A stretch of DNA of 64,000 nucleotides from Erwinia sp. E_sp_B01_1 (GCF_036865545.1 NZ_CP142208.1:744001-808000), one strand, 5' to 3'; counted from the stretch's first letter, positions 1 to 9,128 are shown. The notes: generated by a model from the letters alone, not told the origin. Translations and numbers: made by a program.

Positions 1-221
1 CCGGTCTCTGTGGCTGCCGCAAGGATCTTATCAATGCGTAAATAGCTGTCGCTGGCTTTCTCTCCACCCAGTGCGATGGCGATATCAGCATCCTTAACGT
101 GCTGAGCATTTTTATCGGCGGCGGAATAGACCGCCACGCTGGTAATGCCCAGCCGTTTCAGGGTTCGGATGGCGCGGCAGGCAATTTCGCCACGGTTGGC
201 GATCAGCACGGTATTAAACAT
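1..221 (-). CDS. uca: urea carboxylase, N-terminal fragment (cut by window edge)
   Basis: Only the first 73 codons are present; the gene runs off the left edge. The peptide begins MFNTVLIANRGEIACR, the classic start of a biotin carboxylase domain (ATP-grasp fold), which carboxylates biotin using bicarbonate and ATP. On its own this could be any biotin-dependent carboxylase. The immediately upstream gene encodes allophanate hydrolase, which makes urea carboxylase (urea to allophanate) by far the best reading. The ATG lies inside the end of atzF with an 8-base overlap, so the two are probably translationally coupled. Confidence 0.8.
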   Translation of the reverse strand, partial: MFNTVLIANRGEIACRAIRTLKRLGITSVAVYSAADKNAQHVKDADIAIALGGEKASDSYLRIDKILAAATET

Positions 222-2016
222 TGTCAGTCTCCCTACGGCTCAGCCAGTTACGCCAGCCGCCGAATTCGGTAATGTCCGTGGCTTCAGGCAGCACGGCCGG
301 TTCACAGATAAAGCCTTTCACCAGGCGGCCATCGGCCAGTTCCAGCGTGCCGATGCCCAGCGGAGAGGGAATTTCAGCCACAAACTCGCCGAAACGCGCC
401 AGCGGGATATCCCACAACTCCACGATAATGGCGGCACCGTCGTGGCCTCTGGCGAGACCTGGCTTGTGTGGCCTGGTGTTGGCCAGGGCATACAGGCGGT
501 AGCAGGCCGCGGTTATCGTCTCTTCAACCAGTACCGCATCGCGGCTGGTGAGCTGGTGGTTCAGAGGCATTCCGGTGAGATGCGCACCGACAACGGCCAC
601 GCGCACATGCAGGGGTGAAGCGGGGAAGGGTGTGTGAGTGTGGGGTTGCGGCTTGCCGGTTGCTCCCAGGCTCAGCGCCTGGCTGGCCTGCCAGCGCTGG
701 CCGAAGGTTGCCAGCGCACGGTCATACCAGGCCGGAGCAATTAAAGTGATCCCGGCGGGTAATCCGTCTGCACGGAACGGCCCCGGCAAAGCGAGAGCAG
801 AGAGATCCGCCAGGTTAGTAAAGTTGGTGTAGGTGCCGAACTGTGAATTGAAACGCACCGGCTCCTGCTTCATCTCTTCCAGCGTGTGGATGGTCGGTGA
901 GGTCGGTACTACCAGCGCATCGAACTGGCTCAGGGTTTGCTGGATCTGACGGGTCAGTTCTGCACGCAGGTATTCCGCTTTGTAGGCATCAACGGCGCTG
1001 TAGTTATGGCCGCTGGCGACGATGCCATGCACCACCGGGTCCATCTCTTCTTTACGATCCAGCATTTCGCCCACGGCCACGGTGCGCTCAGCCACCCACG
1101 GGCCGTAATAGAGCTGTTCCGCAAGCTGGTGGAAAGCCGAGAAATTGATCGGATGCAGCGTGGCACCCGCGGCTTGCAGCGCGGTGACGGAGGCTTCCCA
1201 GGCGGCCTGCGCCAGAGCATCGCCATAGAATTCCAGTCTTGAGGGTATTGCCAGGCGCGGTGTGGCAGGCAGTGAAGCGGGAGCCAGACCCGGATTAACG
1301 CGGGAGTAAGCATCGCTGCTGTCATAGCCTCCGGCACAGGTCGCCGCCAGGAAAGCATCTTCCACCGTCAGGGCAAATACCGAAATTGTGTCGTTCAGGC
1401 GGCAGGCGGGCACCACGCCGGTGGCAGATAACCAGCCTTTGGTCGGCTTCAGCCCGACGATGTTATTGAAGCCAGCCGGAACGCGGCCAGAGCCTGCGGT
1501 ATCGGTTCCCAGCGCAAAGCCGACCAGACCGCGAGCGGTAACCGAGGCTGAACCTGAACTTGAGCCGCCGCTGACGTAGTCCGGGTTAAAGGTATTTTTA
1601 ACTGCACCAAACGGCGAGCGCGTGCCTACCAGGCCGGTGGCGTACTGGTCCAGGTTGGTTTTGCCAATCACCACCGCGCCAGCAGCTTTAAGGTTCGCTA
1701 CGGCTGTGGCATCGGCGGCAGCTTGATAAGTGAAGGCAGGGCAGGCGGCGGTGGTCGGCCAGCCCGCCACATCGATATTGTCTTTTACGGCAAAGGGCAC
1801 ACCAAACAGCGGCAGTGAGGCTGGGTCTTTCTGCCAGGCAACCAGAAGAGGCTCCACCTGCACGTGAATCTGCGCGGGGGTGGCGAGATAAAGCCAGGCG
1901 TTATCGTCGGTGGAGAGTCCGCCCACCAGATTTTCCAGCGTGACGAGAACGTCATCAGGATGCTGTTGATAATGGTGCTGCCAGTCGCTCAGGGTGAAGC
2001 CGGTGGTCAAAGCCAT
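214..2016 (-). CDS. atzF: allophanate hydrolase
   Basis: Hydrolyses allophanate to ammonia and CO2, the second step of the ATP-dependent urea pathway after urea carboxylase. The protein is 600 aa, the usual AtzF length. An amidase-signature domain fills the N-terminal two thirds: the catalytic Lys is at about residue 78 (FAVKDN), the cis-Ser lies in GGSSSGSA (about 152-153), and the nucleophile Ser is at about 176 (TDTAGSGR). The C-terminal 140 residues (from about LHVRVAVVGAHL) match the small AtzF-specific domain. It starts with ATG and precedes and overlaps the urea carboxylase gene by 8 bases. A TTGTATACC palindrome-like sequence just upstream (about 2033-2042) could be a GntR-type operator; this is only an inference. 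Confidence 0.93.
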   Translation of the reverse strand: MALTTGFTLSDWQHHYQQHPDDVLVTLENLVGGLSTDDNAWLYLATPAQIHVQVEPLLVAWQKDPASLPLFGVPFAVKDNIDVAGWPTTAACPAFTYQAAADATAVANLKAAGAVVIGKTNLDQYATGLVGTRSPFGAVKNTFNPDYVSGGSSSGSASVTARGLVGFALGTDTAGSGRVPAGFNNIVGLKPTKGWLSATGVVPACRLNDTISVFALTVEDAFLAATCAGGYDSSDAYSRVNPGLAPASLPATPRLAIPSRLEFYGDALAQAAWEASVTALQAAGATLHPINFSAFHQLAEQLYYGPWVAERTVAVGEMLDRKEEMDPVVHGIVASGHNYSAVDAYKAEYLRAELTRQIQQTLSQFDALVVPTSPTIHTLEEMKQEPVRFNSQFGTYTNFTNLADLSALALPGPFRADGLPAGITLIAPAWYDRALATFGQRWQASQALSLGATGKPQPHTHTPFPASPLHVRVAVVGAHLTGMPLNHQLTSRDAVLVEETITAACYRLYALANTRPHKPGLARGHDGAAIIVELWDIPLARFGEFVAEIPSPLGIGTLELADGRLVKGFICEPAVLPEATDITEFGGWRNWLSRRETDNV

Positions 2017-2363
2017 ACGTTGGATTCCGTCTGGTATACAAGATGGAATTCAATAGAGCAAAAGTTGTGCCAACAGATTATATTATTGATTTGTATGAAA
2101 TATTATTGCGTTAATGCTGTGGGTTGCACGCTTGACGGGCAACAGATGAACAAAAATGGGGCGGTAAGGCAGACTGCGGGAGTAGGGTGACGCGTTGACG
2201 ATATAAACTATTTATAAGTAATTCCTTATCAGGGAGATAAGGTTATGTGGCAGATAAAGCTAACGGATTTATTTAAAGATTAGTTACGCGCTCAGGATTC
2301 AGCATGCTGGTCATCCCATCAGAGCCTTTTATACCTTATCATCAGCTGGCAGCATCTCTTATA
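2017..2363. other. intergenic region between atzF and the LysR gene
   Basis: 347 bases without a convincing gene, AT-richer than its neighbours. It must hold the promoter of the minus-strand atzF-uca operon. A GTATAC core lies close to the atzF start. A 7-bp hairpin (CCTTATC/GATAAGG, 2224-2242) lies downstream of the LysR gene but has no T-run. Small ORFs crossing the region lack good ribosome binding sites and recognisable motifs. Confidence 0.4.
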
Positions 2364-3251
2364 TCATGCTGTAACCGGAGTAAGTTTCTCCTGCAAAAAC
2401 TCCAGAAACACCCTGTTTACCTCACTGCGTTGACGGTGTTGAGGATACACAGCATTCAGGATCAGCGGCGGGGGAAGGTAGTCATCCAGCACCCTGACCA
2501 GCTCGCCGCGTTTCAGCGCCTTGCCGACAATAAATTCCGGTAAATGCACCAGCCCCAGCCCGGCAACGGCTGCATCCAGCAGCACTTCGCCATTATTACT
2601 GTGTACCGGGCCGTTCACCGCCATCACTTTTCGTTTCCCTGCTACCTTCAGCTCCCAGCCGGTTTGTCCCTCGCGACCAAAACGCAGGCAGGCGTGTTCG
2701 GTCAGCTGTTCTGGCGTGACAGGGGCAGGGAACCGTTCCAGATAGGACGGGCTGCAACAGATCAGACGTTCCAGCTTGCCCAGCCGTCGGGCTATCAGCG
2801 TCGAGTCGTCCAGGCTGCCAATACGGATAGCCATATCAAAGCCTTCGCCAATCACATCCACATAGCGGTCCGCCAGCTCTACCTGGAATTGCACGGCGGG
2901 ATGCAGCGTCAGAAATTCGGCAATTAACGGGGAGAGATGGCTCATGCCAAACGACATCGGCATGCTGATACGGAAAGAGCCTTGCAGTTCCTGACGGCGT
3001 TCTGACACCGCCAGTTCGGCTTCTTCAATCTCATCAAGAATACGTCGGGCATGCTGCGCGAACAGGCGTCCGGCATCGGTGACCGAGAGTTTGCGGGTAT
3101 TACGGATCAGCAGCCGGGCACCCAGTGAGGCTTCCAGCGCGGCCATGCGGCGGCTGACGTACTGCTTTGACAACATCAGCCGATCGGCAGCGGCCGTAAA
3201 GCTGCCGCAGTCGATCACTGCGCCATATATCCTGAGATCTTCTATCTGCAT
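2364..3251 (-). CDS. LysR-family transcriptional regulator
   Basis: A 295-aa LysR-type regulator when started at the internal ATG (MQIEDLRIYG), which places the winged helix-turn-helix at the usual distance from the N-terminus; a longer in-frame start at 3293 adds 14 atypical residues. The HTH covers about residues 5-60 (AVIDCGSFTAAADRLMLS...). The remainder is a LysR substrate-binding domain of the large CrgA/DmlR-like group. It is transcribed divergently from the pirin gene 128 bases away, the standard arrangement for a LysR regulator and its target. The ligand is unknown. Confidence 0.88.
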   Translation of the reverse strand: MQIEDLRIYGAVIDCGSFTAAADRLMLSKQYVSRRMAALEASLGARLLIRNTRKLSVTDAGRLFAQHARRILDEIEEAELAVSERRQELQGSFRISMPMSFGMSHLSPLIAEFLTLHPAVQFQVELADRYVDVIGEGFDMAIRIGSLDDSTLIARRLGKLERLICCSPSYLERFPAPVTPEQLTEHACLRFGREGQTGWELKVAGKRKVMAVNGPVHSNNGEVLLDAAVAGLGLVHLPEFIVGKALKRGELVRVLDDYLPPPLILNAVYPQHRQRSEVNRVFLEFLQEKLTPVTA

Positions 3252-3379
3252 ATTGTCCACCAAAACGTGACAGTAATTGCCTTTACAGTCCATAGCCAGG
3301 CAAATGAGTTTACCTGTAATCTTAACTCATCGGAAGGGCAGCCGCCCTCCAGCCACATAACAGAGACCAGGAGCAGATC

Positions 3380-4105
3380 ATGATTGAACAACGTTTGTCA
3401 GAACAGCGCGGAGTAGGCGATCACGGTTGGTTGAAGTCTCATCATACGTTTTCTTTCGCCAACTACTGGGATCCAAAACAGGTTGGATTTTCAGATCTGC
3501 TGGTGATCAACGATGACCGTGTCGCTAAAGCGCGTGGCTTCGGTGCTCACCCACACAGCAACATGGAGATCATCTCCTACGTGCTTCAGGGCGCACTGGA
3601 GCATAAAGACTCCATGGGCACCGGATCGGTGATTGTCCCAGGCGATGTGCAGTTGATGAGTGCCGGCAGCGGCGTGACGCACAGTGAGTTTAACCACTCC
3701 AGTACCGAGGGCGTGCACTTCCTGCAAATCTGGATCATTCCGGCTGAAAAAAATACCCCTCCAGGTTATCAGCAGGTGTCGGTTACCGAAGCAGAAAAAC
3801 GCGGCAATCTGCGGTTGATTGTTTCGCCTGATGGCGCAAACAACGCGCTTAAAGTGCGTCAGGACATGAAAATCTACGCCGGGCTGTTCGACGGTGACGA
3901 GCAGCAGACCCTGACGCTGGATGATGACCGATACGCCTATATTCAGGTGGCGCGGGGCAGCATCACGGTGAACGGCGTGAAATTCAAAGAGGGTGATGGT
4001 GCCCGAGTACGGGATGAGAAAACCCTGACCTTCAGCGAAGGCGATGACGCAGAAGTGCTGGTATTCGACCTGCGTCCGGTGGAAGTGAACCACCAGACCC
4101 GATAA
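3380..4105 (+). CDS. pirin family protein (YhhW-like)
   Basis: A 241-aa bicupin of the pirin family, closest in layout to E. coli YhhW, which has quercetin 2,3-dioxygenase activity in vitro. The N-terminal cupin keeps all four metal ligands: His57 and His59 (AHPHSNME), His101 and Glu103 (THSEFNH). The start ATG follows a good ribosome binding site (accaggagcag). The gene is divergent from a LysR regulator that may control it and ends just before a strong bidirectional terminator. Its physiological substrate is not known; induction by electrophiles or stress is typical of such LysR-pirin pairs, but that is inference here. Confidence 0.9.
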   Translation: MIEQRLSEQRGVGDHGWLKSHHTFSFANYWDPKQVGFSDLLVINDDRVAKARGFGAHPHSNMEIISYVLQGALEHKDSMGTGSVIVPGDVQLMSAGSGVTHSEFNHSSTEGVHFLQIWIIPAEKNTPPGYQQVSVTEAEKRGNLRLIVSPDGANNALKVRQDMKIYAGLFDGDEQQTLTLDDDRYAYIQVARGSITVNGVKFKEGDGARVRDEKTLTFSEGDDAEVLVFDLRPVEVNHQTR

Positions 4106-4128
4106 GCGCCAGACTTGCTTAGCGCTAT

Positions 4129-4156
4129 AAAAACGGCCACCCCAGGGTGGCCGTTT
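4129..4156. terminator. bidirectional rho-independent terminator
   Basis: Perfect 12-bp stem AAAACGGCCACC / GGTGGCCGTTTT with a 4-base loop. A-run and T-run flank it, so it serves both the plus-strand pirin gene and the minus-strand hydrolase operon that converge here. Confidence 0.9.
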
Positions 4157-4180
4157 TGCGTTTTACAGCATCATTAAAAA

Positions 4181-5002
4181 TTAATGCGCCTGCAGGAAGG
4201 CCAGCAGATCGTCATTCAGCCGATCCTGATGGGTGACGGCAAAGCCGTGAGGGGCATTGTCATACACTTTCAGCTCTGCGCCTTTGATCATCTCCGCCGC
4301 TACCTTGCCGGTGGTTTCAAATGGCACAACCTGATCGTTGCTGCCGTGGATCACCAGGGTTGGCACGGTGATTTTACCCATGTCCTGACGGAAATCCGTT
4401 TCAGAGAAAGCGGTGACGCAATCCAGCGTGCCTTTAAGCGACGCCAGAAGCGCGATATTCAGCGTCTGAGCCAGTGCGCCTTCGGAGACAGTCTGACCGG
4501 CATTCAGGCCATAGAATGGCGTGGAGAAATCGCTGATAAACTGGGCACGATCTTTACGCAATCCCTCTTTAATTCCGGCAAACACCGAGCGATCCACGCC
4601 CTCAGCGTAATCATCAGCCTTGCCAAAGATCGGCGTCACCGCACCCAGCAGCACCAGGCCGGCAACACGTTCAGTGCCGTACTGACCAATGTAGCGAGCC
4701 ACATCACCGCCGCCCATTGAGAAGCCCACCAGCGTTACTTCACGCAGATCCAGTTGGGCGATCAGATCGTTAATGTCAGAGGCAAAAGTGTCGTAGTCAT
4801 AGCCGGTCCAGGGCTGATCTGAACGGCCAAATCCACGACGGTCAAAGGCAATGGCACGGTAGCCACGCTCGGCGAGGAAATTCATCTGGCTGTCCCACAT
4901 ATCGGCATCCAGCGGCCAGCCGTGGCTGAACAGTACGGGTTTACCTGACCCCCAGTCTTTGTAGTAGATCTCTGTGCCGTCAGCTGCTGTAAAGGTGCTC
5001 AT
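4181..5002 (-). CDS. alpha/beta hydrolase (non-haem chloroperoxidase/arylesterase type)
   Basis: A 273-aa alpha/beta-hydrolase of the cofactor-free haloperoxidase/perhydrolase family. The oxyanion motif is FSHGWPL (about 25-31), the nucleophile elbow GFSMGG gives Ser95, and the rest of the triad is Asp223 (GSNDQVV) and His252 (APHGF). The start ATG is backed by a GAGGTAA ribosome binding site. It is the last gene of a four-gene minus-strand operon (43 bases after the MFS gene) and ends at the shared terminator. The natural substrate is unknown; family members hydrolyse aryl esters or lactones and can make peracids. Confidence 0.88.
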   Translation of the reverse strand: MSTFTAADGTEIYYKDWGSGKPVLFSHGWPLDADMWDSQMNFLAERGYRAIAFDRRGFGRSDQPWTGYDYDTFASDINDLIAQLDLREVTLVGFSMGGGDVARYIGQYGTERVAGLVLLGAVTPIFGKADDYAEGVDRSVFAGIKEGLRKDRAQFISDFSTPFYGLNAGQTVSEGALAQTLNIALLASLKGTLDCVTAFSETDFRQDMGKITVPTLVIHGSNDQVVPFETTGKVAAEMIKGAELKVYDNAPHGFAVTHQDRLNDDLLAFLQAH

Positions 5003-5045
5003 GGTAGTTACCTCAATATGTCAGGAGTGAAAGAGGGCGCGCCGG

Positions 5046-6674
5046 TTAAACCGGTGCCACCAGATAACGAACTTCAGGAAGGTTATCTCCCTGGTGATAG
5101 CCATAAACCCGGTTCTGGATCTTGCGGTCGTTTTGCGTGTAGCGCTCTTTTTGACGCAAATGCTCCATCCAGGAACCCACCACAAAAGTTTCAACGAAGA
5201 TGCCAGGCTGCAGGATGTCTTCGTAAAGTGACCAGGCGAAAGCGCCACCCCGGCGTCTTACCCGGCGCATATCCTGCATGCAGACCGTAAAATCATGCGC
5301 ATCAGCGGCGTTGATCTGGTACTCATAGCTGATCATCACCGGCCCGCGTTCGTGGCGAATCTCTGGACGCGGCGCAATGTCATCTTCAATGGCGCTGTCC
5401 AGATTAAGATCCGGATCCTGATCGAGTCGCCAGCGCAACACGGTACTGCTCGCCAGGATCATGCCTGCGGCCGCCACGCACAGCGAAACCGAGATGCTTA
5501 AGTGAGAGGCCAGTTGTCCCCAAATAGCGCTGCCAACGGTCATTGAACCGAAAAACACCGTGAGATAAACCGCCAGCGCACGGGCTTTCACCCATTTGGC
5601 CGCACTGCGTTGTGCACCCAGGTTTAGCGTGGAAAGCACCGCTATCCAGGCGAAGCCGGTGAAGAATTCACAGGCGTTGAGCAACCAGAAATGGCGGACA
5701 TAAGCCAGCGCCAGCATGGTCAGCGCAAACATCACGCTGGCAAGCACCATCAGACGATCGGCGCTGAACTGTTTACGCAAACGCGGCAGCATTACGGCGC
5801 CGGTGATGGCACCCACGCCGATGCAGGCCAGCATAATGCCGTAACCGCCGGGGCCAAGGCCGAGTTCGCGACGTGCCACCAGTGGCAACAATGCCCAGCC
5901 AGCACTGCCGAACACGAAGAAGGCTACCGTGCGCATCAGCACATTGCGCAGTACCGGTGCCGCGTGAACGTAACGGATCCCTGCCCGCACAGCCGGAAAG
6001 AAATGCTCGGGCGGCAAACGCTGCACGCCCGGTTCAGCTTTCCAGCGCCAGAGCACAAAGGCCACGCCCAGCACTGACAGCGCATTGAGCATAAACACCA
6101 TCCAGGGACCGACCAGGGAGAGGATTAACCCGCCCAGAGCCGGGCCGATGGCGCGACTGATGTTAATGCCCAGCGAGTTCAGCGCAATGGCCGGTCCCAG
6201 CGACGGCTTATCCACCAGATCCGGCACTATGGCCTGGAAAGGCGGCGAGCTCATCGCCGCGCCTGCGCTGAGGAAGAAGGCAGCGATCAGTAATACCGCA
6301 GGCGTAACGTGCCCGGTAAAGGAGAGTACGGTGAGCAGGGCAGCGGCAATAAAGACCCACAGCTGTGAAAACAGCAGGTATTTACGGCGATCGACAATGT
6401 CAGCAAGCACGCCAGAAGGCAGCGCGAACAGGAACATCGGCAGACTGGCGGCGGCCTGGACCATCGCCACCGCCAGCGGATCGGTGCTCAGCGTCAGCAT
6501 GGTCCAGTTGACCCCCACATCGTTCATCCATGAACCGATGTTGGAAACCACCGTCGCCAGCCACAGCATACGGAATACCGGCTGTTTCAGGGGTGCCCAG
6601 GGGGAGGTGCTGGCTGCGGGGTGCTCTTCCCCGACGTCATGAGCGACGTCCTGAATATCATTGACCTGCGCCAA
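5046..6674 (-). CDS. MFS transporter, MFS_3/DUF894 type, with soluble C-terminal domain
   Basis: A 542-aa major facilitator with about 12 membrane segments spanning roughly residues 30-430. A soluble C-terminal domain of about 110 residues (from SYEYQINAADAHDFT) follows; it resembles the ABM-like dimeric ferredoxin-type extension of the MFS_3 (transmembrane secretion effector) group. No ATG lies near the N-terminus. Of two candidate TTG starts, the one at 6674 has GGGAGG six bases upstream and overlaps the DoxX stop by 17 bases; the one at 6734 lacks a comparable site and would overlap DoxX by 77 bases, so 6674 is preferred. Probably an exporter linked to the metabolites of this operon. Confidence 0.85.
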   Translation of the reverse strand: MAQVNDIQDVAHDVGEEHPAASTSPWAPLKQPVFRMLWLATVVSNIGSWMNDVGVNWTMLTLSTDPLAVAMVQAAASLPMFLFALPSGVLADIVDRRKYLLFSQLWVFIAAALLTVLSFTGHVTPAVLLIAAFFLSAGAAMSSPPFQAIVPDLVDKPSLGPAIALNSLGINISRAIGPALGGLILSLVGPWMVFMLNALSVLGVAFVLWRWKAEPGVQRLPPEHFFPAVRAGIRYVHAAPVLRNVLMRTVAFFVFGSAGWALLPLVARRELGLGPGGYGIMLACIGVGAITGAVMLPRLRKQFSADRLMVLASVMFALTMLALAYVRHFWLLNACEFFTGFAWIAVLSTLNLGAQRSAAKWVKARALAVYLTVFFGSMTVGSAIWGQLASHLSISVSLCVAAAGMILASSTVLRWRLDQDPDLNLDSAIEDDIAPRPEIRHERGPVMISYEYQINAADAHDFTVCMQDMRRVRRRGGAFAWSLYEDILQPGIFVETFVVGSWMEHLRQKERYTQNDRKIQNRVYGYHQGDNLPEVRYLVAPV

Positions 6675-7089
6675 AGCGAACCTCCCGTTGTCCGCCTGCA
6701 GCCACCCGCCATTTTCCAGGGCCAGTGATAGCAAGCGTGGTGAAGATAATCAGCAGCAGCCAGCCAAACTGCCCTTCGGCCACTGACCAGCCAGGATGCA
6801 CAAACAGCATCGCCACCAGCAGCACGCCGATAATGGGCAGGCAGGCCAGGCGGGTACCGATGCCCAGAATGATAAATATCGGGCAGATAACTTCGGCGAA
6901 GATCGCGGGCAACAGGCTCATGTACGGGCCCAGGCCGAAGGGATCTTCTATGCGCGTCAGCTCCTCACTGAAATGAAAAATTTTAGGCAATCCATGCACA
7001 AAGAGCAGCAGCAAACTGCCGGTCAGCCGCAGGAAAAACAGCCCCGGATCGATCCGGGACGGGTTATGGAGAGCAGAAGAGTGCCTCAT
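6658..7089 (-). CDS. DoxX family membrane protein
   Basis: A 143-aa integral membrane protein with four predicted hydrophobic segments (about 16-36, 56-76, 78-98, 105-124), matching DoxX/YphA-type proteins. The family includes a small subunit associated with quinol oxidases and proteins linked to thiol or oxidative stress, but most members have no defined role. The ATG lies two bases after the stop of the amidohydrolase gene, and the 3' end overlaps the MFS start, so the genes are co-translated. Confidence 0.85.
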   Translation of the reverse strand: MRHSSALHNPSRIDPGLFFLRLTGSLLLLFVHGLPKIFHFSEELTRIEDPFGLGPYMSLLPAIFAEVICPIFIILGIGTRLACLPIIGVLLVAMLFVHPGWSVAEGQFGWLLLIIFTTLAITGPGKWRVAAGGQREVRFGAGQ

Positions 7090-7091
7090 GG

Positions 7092-8963
7092 TTAAAACGC
7101 GAAGCAGCTGCAGCCCAGCGCGCCCCAGAAAGCATTATCTTCCGACACCGGAATGTTGGCGCCACGGGCAACATCATGCGAGTGGCTGTGCACGCCGCAC
7201 GGGCCGCTGCAATGGTGCGCGGCAGGCATCATCCCGGTGCGGGCCGCTGGCGGGGCGCTGCGGTAATGGCCCGGCACCTTGACCACTGGCGACCAGTCTG
7301 GCAGCACGGGGATAGAAGGCGGTGCTTCTGAAGTAAAGGAGCCTGCGGCATAGACCACGTTGCCATCCACTACGGTCAGCACGGATTCAATGCCTTTGAT
7401 CTCTTCTTCCGGCACGCTGAAGAAATCTTTGCTCAGCACCGCCATATCCGCCAGCTGACCCGCTTTGATCTGGCCTTTTTTTCCCTGCTCGCTGGAGAAC
7501 CAGGCACTGCCCTGAGTCCACAGCATCAGCGCCGTTTCACGATCCAGACGGGCGTTGACGTCATACATCTGCATACCGCCCACGGTACGACCGGAGACCA
7601 GCCAGTAAAGCGCAGTCCAGGGGTTATAGCTGGCAACACGTGTGGCATCCGTACCCAGACCAACCGGCACGCCGGTTTCCAGCATACGGGCAACAGGTGG
7701 CGTATGGCGGGTGGCTTCAATGCCGTAACGCTCGGCAAAATATTCGCCCTGGAACGCCATACGGTGCTGAACTGCAATGCCGCCGCCCAGCTCTTTAATG
7801 CGGTCGATATTTTTCTGCGTCACGGTTTCGGCATGGTCGAAGAACCAGTGCAGGCCGTTGAACGGGATATCCCGGTTCACTTTTTCAAACACATCGAGCA
7901 TACGGCTAATCGATTCGTCATAGGTGGCATGCAGGCGGAAAGGCCAGCGGTGTTCAACAAGATGACGGACCACGCGCTCAAGTTCGTCTTCCATTCCCGG
8001 CGCGAGGTCCGGGCGCGGTTCTAGGAAATCTTCAAAGTCTGCGGCGGAGAACACCAGCATTTCGCCCGCGCCGTTGTGACGGAAGTAGTCAGTGCCCTGG
8101 CCCGGCGTCAGCATGTCGGTCCATTTTTCAAAGTCTTCAAGTTCATGCCCTGGCTTCTGGGTGAACAGGTTATAGGCGATGCGCAGCGTCATCTGCTTTT
8201 TCTCATGCAGTTCGGCAATCACTTCGTAATCTTCCGGATAGTTCTGGAAGCCGCCGCCCGCATCAATGGCGCTGGTCAGGCCCAGACGGTTCAGTTCGCG
8301 CATAAACTGACGGGTGGAGTTGACCTGCTGTTCCAGTGGCAGCGTCGGCCCTTTGGCCAGCGTGGAGTAGAGGATCATCGCGTTAGGGCGGGCAATCAGC
8401 ATGCCGGTAGGGTTGCCGTTGCTGTCACGCTGAATTTCGCCGCCCGGAGGATTTGGCGTCTCTTTGGTGTAGCCCACCACTTTCAGCGCGGCGCGGTTCA
8501 GCAGAGCACGATCGTAGAGGTGCAGAATAAAGACCGGCGTGTCCGGCGCTGCTTCATTGATCTCATCAAGCGTAGGCATACGACGTTCGGCAAACTGGAA
8601 CTCGGTCCAGCCACCCACCACGCGGACCCACTGCGGTGAAGGGGTGCGCAACGCCTGTTCTTTTAACATCCGCAACGCATCGGCCAGCGAAGGCACGCCT
8701 TCCCAGCGCAGCTCCAGGTTGTAGTTCAGCCCCCCACGAATCAGGTGCAGGTGCGAGTCGTTGAGGCCGGGAACCGCAGTGTGCCCTTTCAGATCGATGA
8801 TTTTGGTGCCTTCAGTGTGGAACTGCATCACCTCAGCCACGCTGCCCACTTCCAGAAATTTGCCGTCACTGATAGCCACGGCTTCTGCAATCGGGTTCTG
8901 CCGATCCACAGTGTGAAATTTGCCGTTAGTTAAAATGAGATCCGCTTTACCTGGCAATACCAT
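7092..8963 (-). CDS. amidohydrolase family protein (YtcJ-like) with Cys/His-rich tail
   Basis: A 623-aa metal-dependent amidohydrolase of the amidohydrolase_3/YtcJ group. The metal-binding HxH motif is His71/His73 (DSHLHL); later motifs include WFFDHAETV and GLGTDATRV (the conserved Asp). The ATG at 8963 has an excellent CAGGAGG site; the longer ORF upstream is not supported. The last 65 residues form an extension rich in His and Cys (AAHHCSGPCGVHSHSHD... GCSCFAF) that may bind metal. First gene of the minus-strand operon with DoxX, MFS and alpha/beta hydrolase, divergent from a YcaC-like hydrolase. Substrate unknown. Confidence 0.88.
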   Translation of the reverse strand: MVLPGKADLILTNGKFHTVDRQNPIAEAVAISDGKFLEVGSVAEVMQFHTEGTKIIDLKGHTAVPGLNDSHLHLIRGGLNYNLELRWEGVPSLADALRMLKEQALRTPSPQWVRVVGGWTEFQFAERRMPTLDEINEAAPDTPVFILHLYDRALLNRAALKVVGYTKETPNPPGGEIQRDSNGNPTGMLIARPNAMILYSTLAKGPTLPLEQQVNSTRQFMRELNRLGLTSAIDAGGGFQNYPEDYEVIAELHEKKQMTLRIAYNLFTQKPGHELEDFEKWTDMLTPGQGTDYFRHNGAGEMLVFSAADFEDFLEPRPDLAPGMEDELERVVRHLVEHRWPFRLHATYDESISRMLDVFEKVNRDIPFNGLHWFFDHAETVTQKNIDRIKELGGGIAVQHRMAFQGEYFAERYGIEATRHTPPVARMLETGVPVGLGTDATRVASYNPWTALYWLVSGRTVGGMQMYDVNARLDRETALMLWTQGSAWFSSEQGKKGQIKAGQLADMAVLSKDFFSVPEEEIKGIESVLTVVDGNVVYAAGSFTSEAPPSIPVLPDWSPVVKVPGHYRSAPPAARTGMMPAAHHCSGPCGVHSHSHDVARGANIPVSEDNAFWGALGCSCFAF

Positions 8964-9086
8964 AAGTCCTCCTGAACCAAAGATGTCTGTACGCGAGTTG
9001 AAGGTCGCAGTACGTGGGAAGGGGCCGCTGCAGGTAAAGCAGAGCACCAACAGTTGCGGATTATGAGGAGGGTTTCAGCAGAGCGT

Positions 9087-9128
9087 CTAGTTATACAAAG
9101 GGATACCTATACAGACGTATAGTTATAC
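9087..9128. promoter_or_regulatory. operator-like repeats in divergent promoter region
   Basis: Between the divergent amidohydrolase and YcaC-like genes lies an inverted repeat CTATAC-N4-GTATAG (9107-9122). It is flanked by a direct repeat TAGTTATAC at 9088-9096 and again at 9120-9128, exactly 32 bases apart (about three helical turns). This looks like a multi-site operator for a dimeric regulator controlling both operons. The protein that binds it is not identifiable from sequence. Confidence 0.5.

Noticed and set aside
2224..2242. Hairpin CCTTATC/GATAAGG as a terminator of the LysR gene
   Set aside because: It has only seven pairs and no T-run on the relevant strand, and it lies over 120 bases past the gene.
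3491..4093. 200-aa minus-strand ORF opposite the pirin gene
   Set aside because: Antisense shadow; the plus strand keeps all four pirin metal ligands and a good start.
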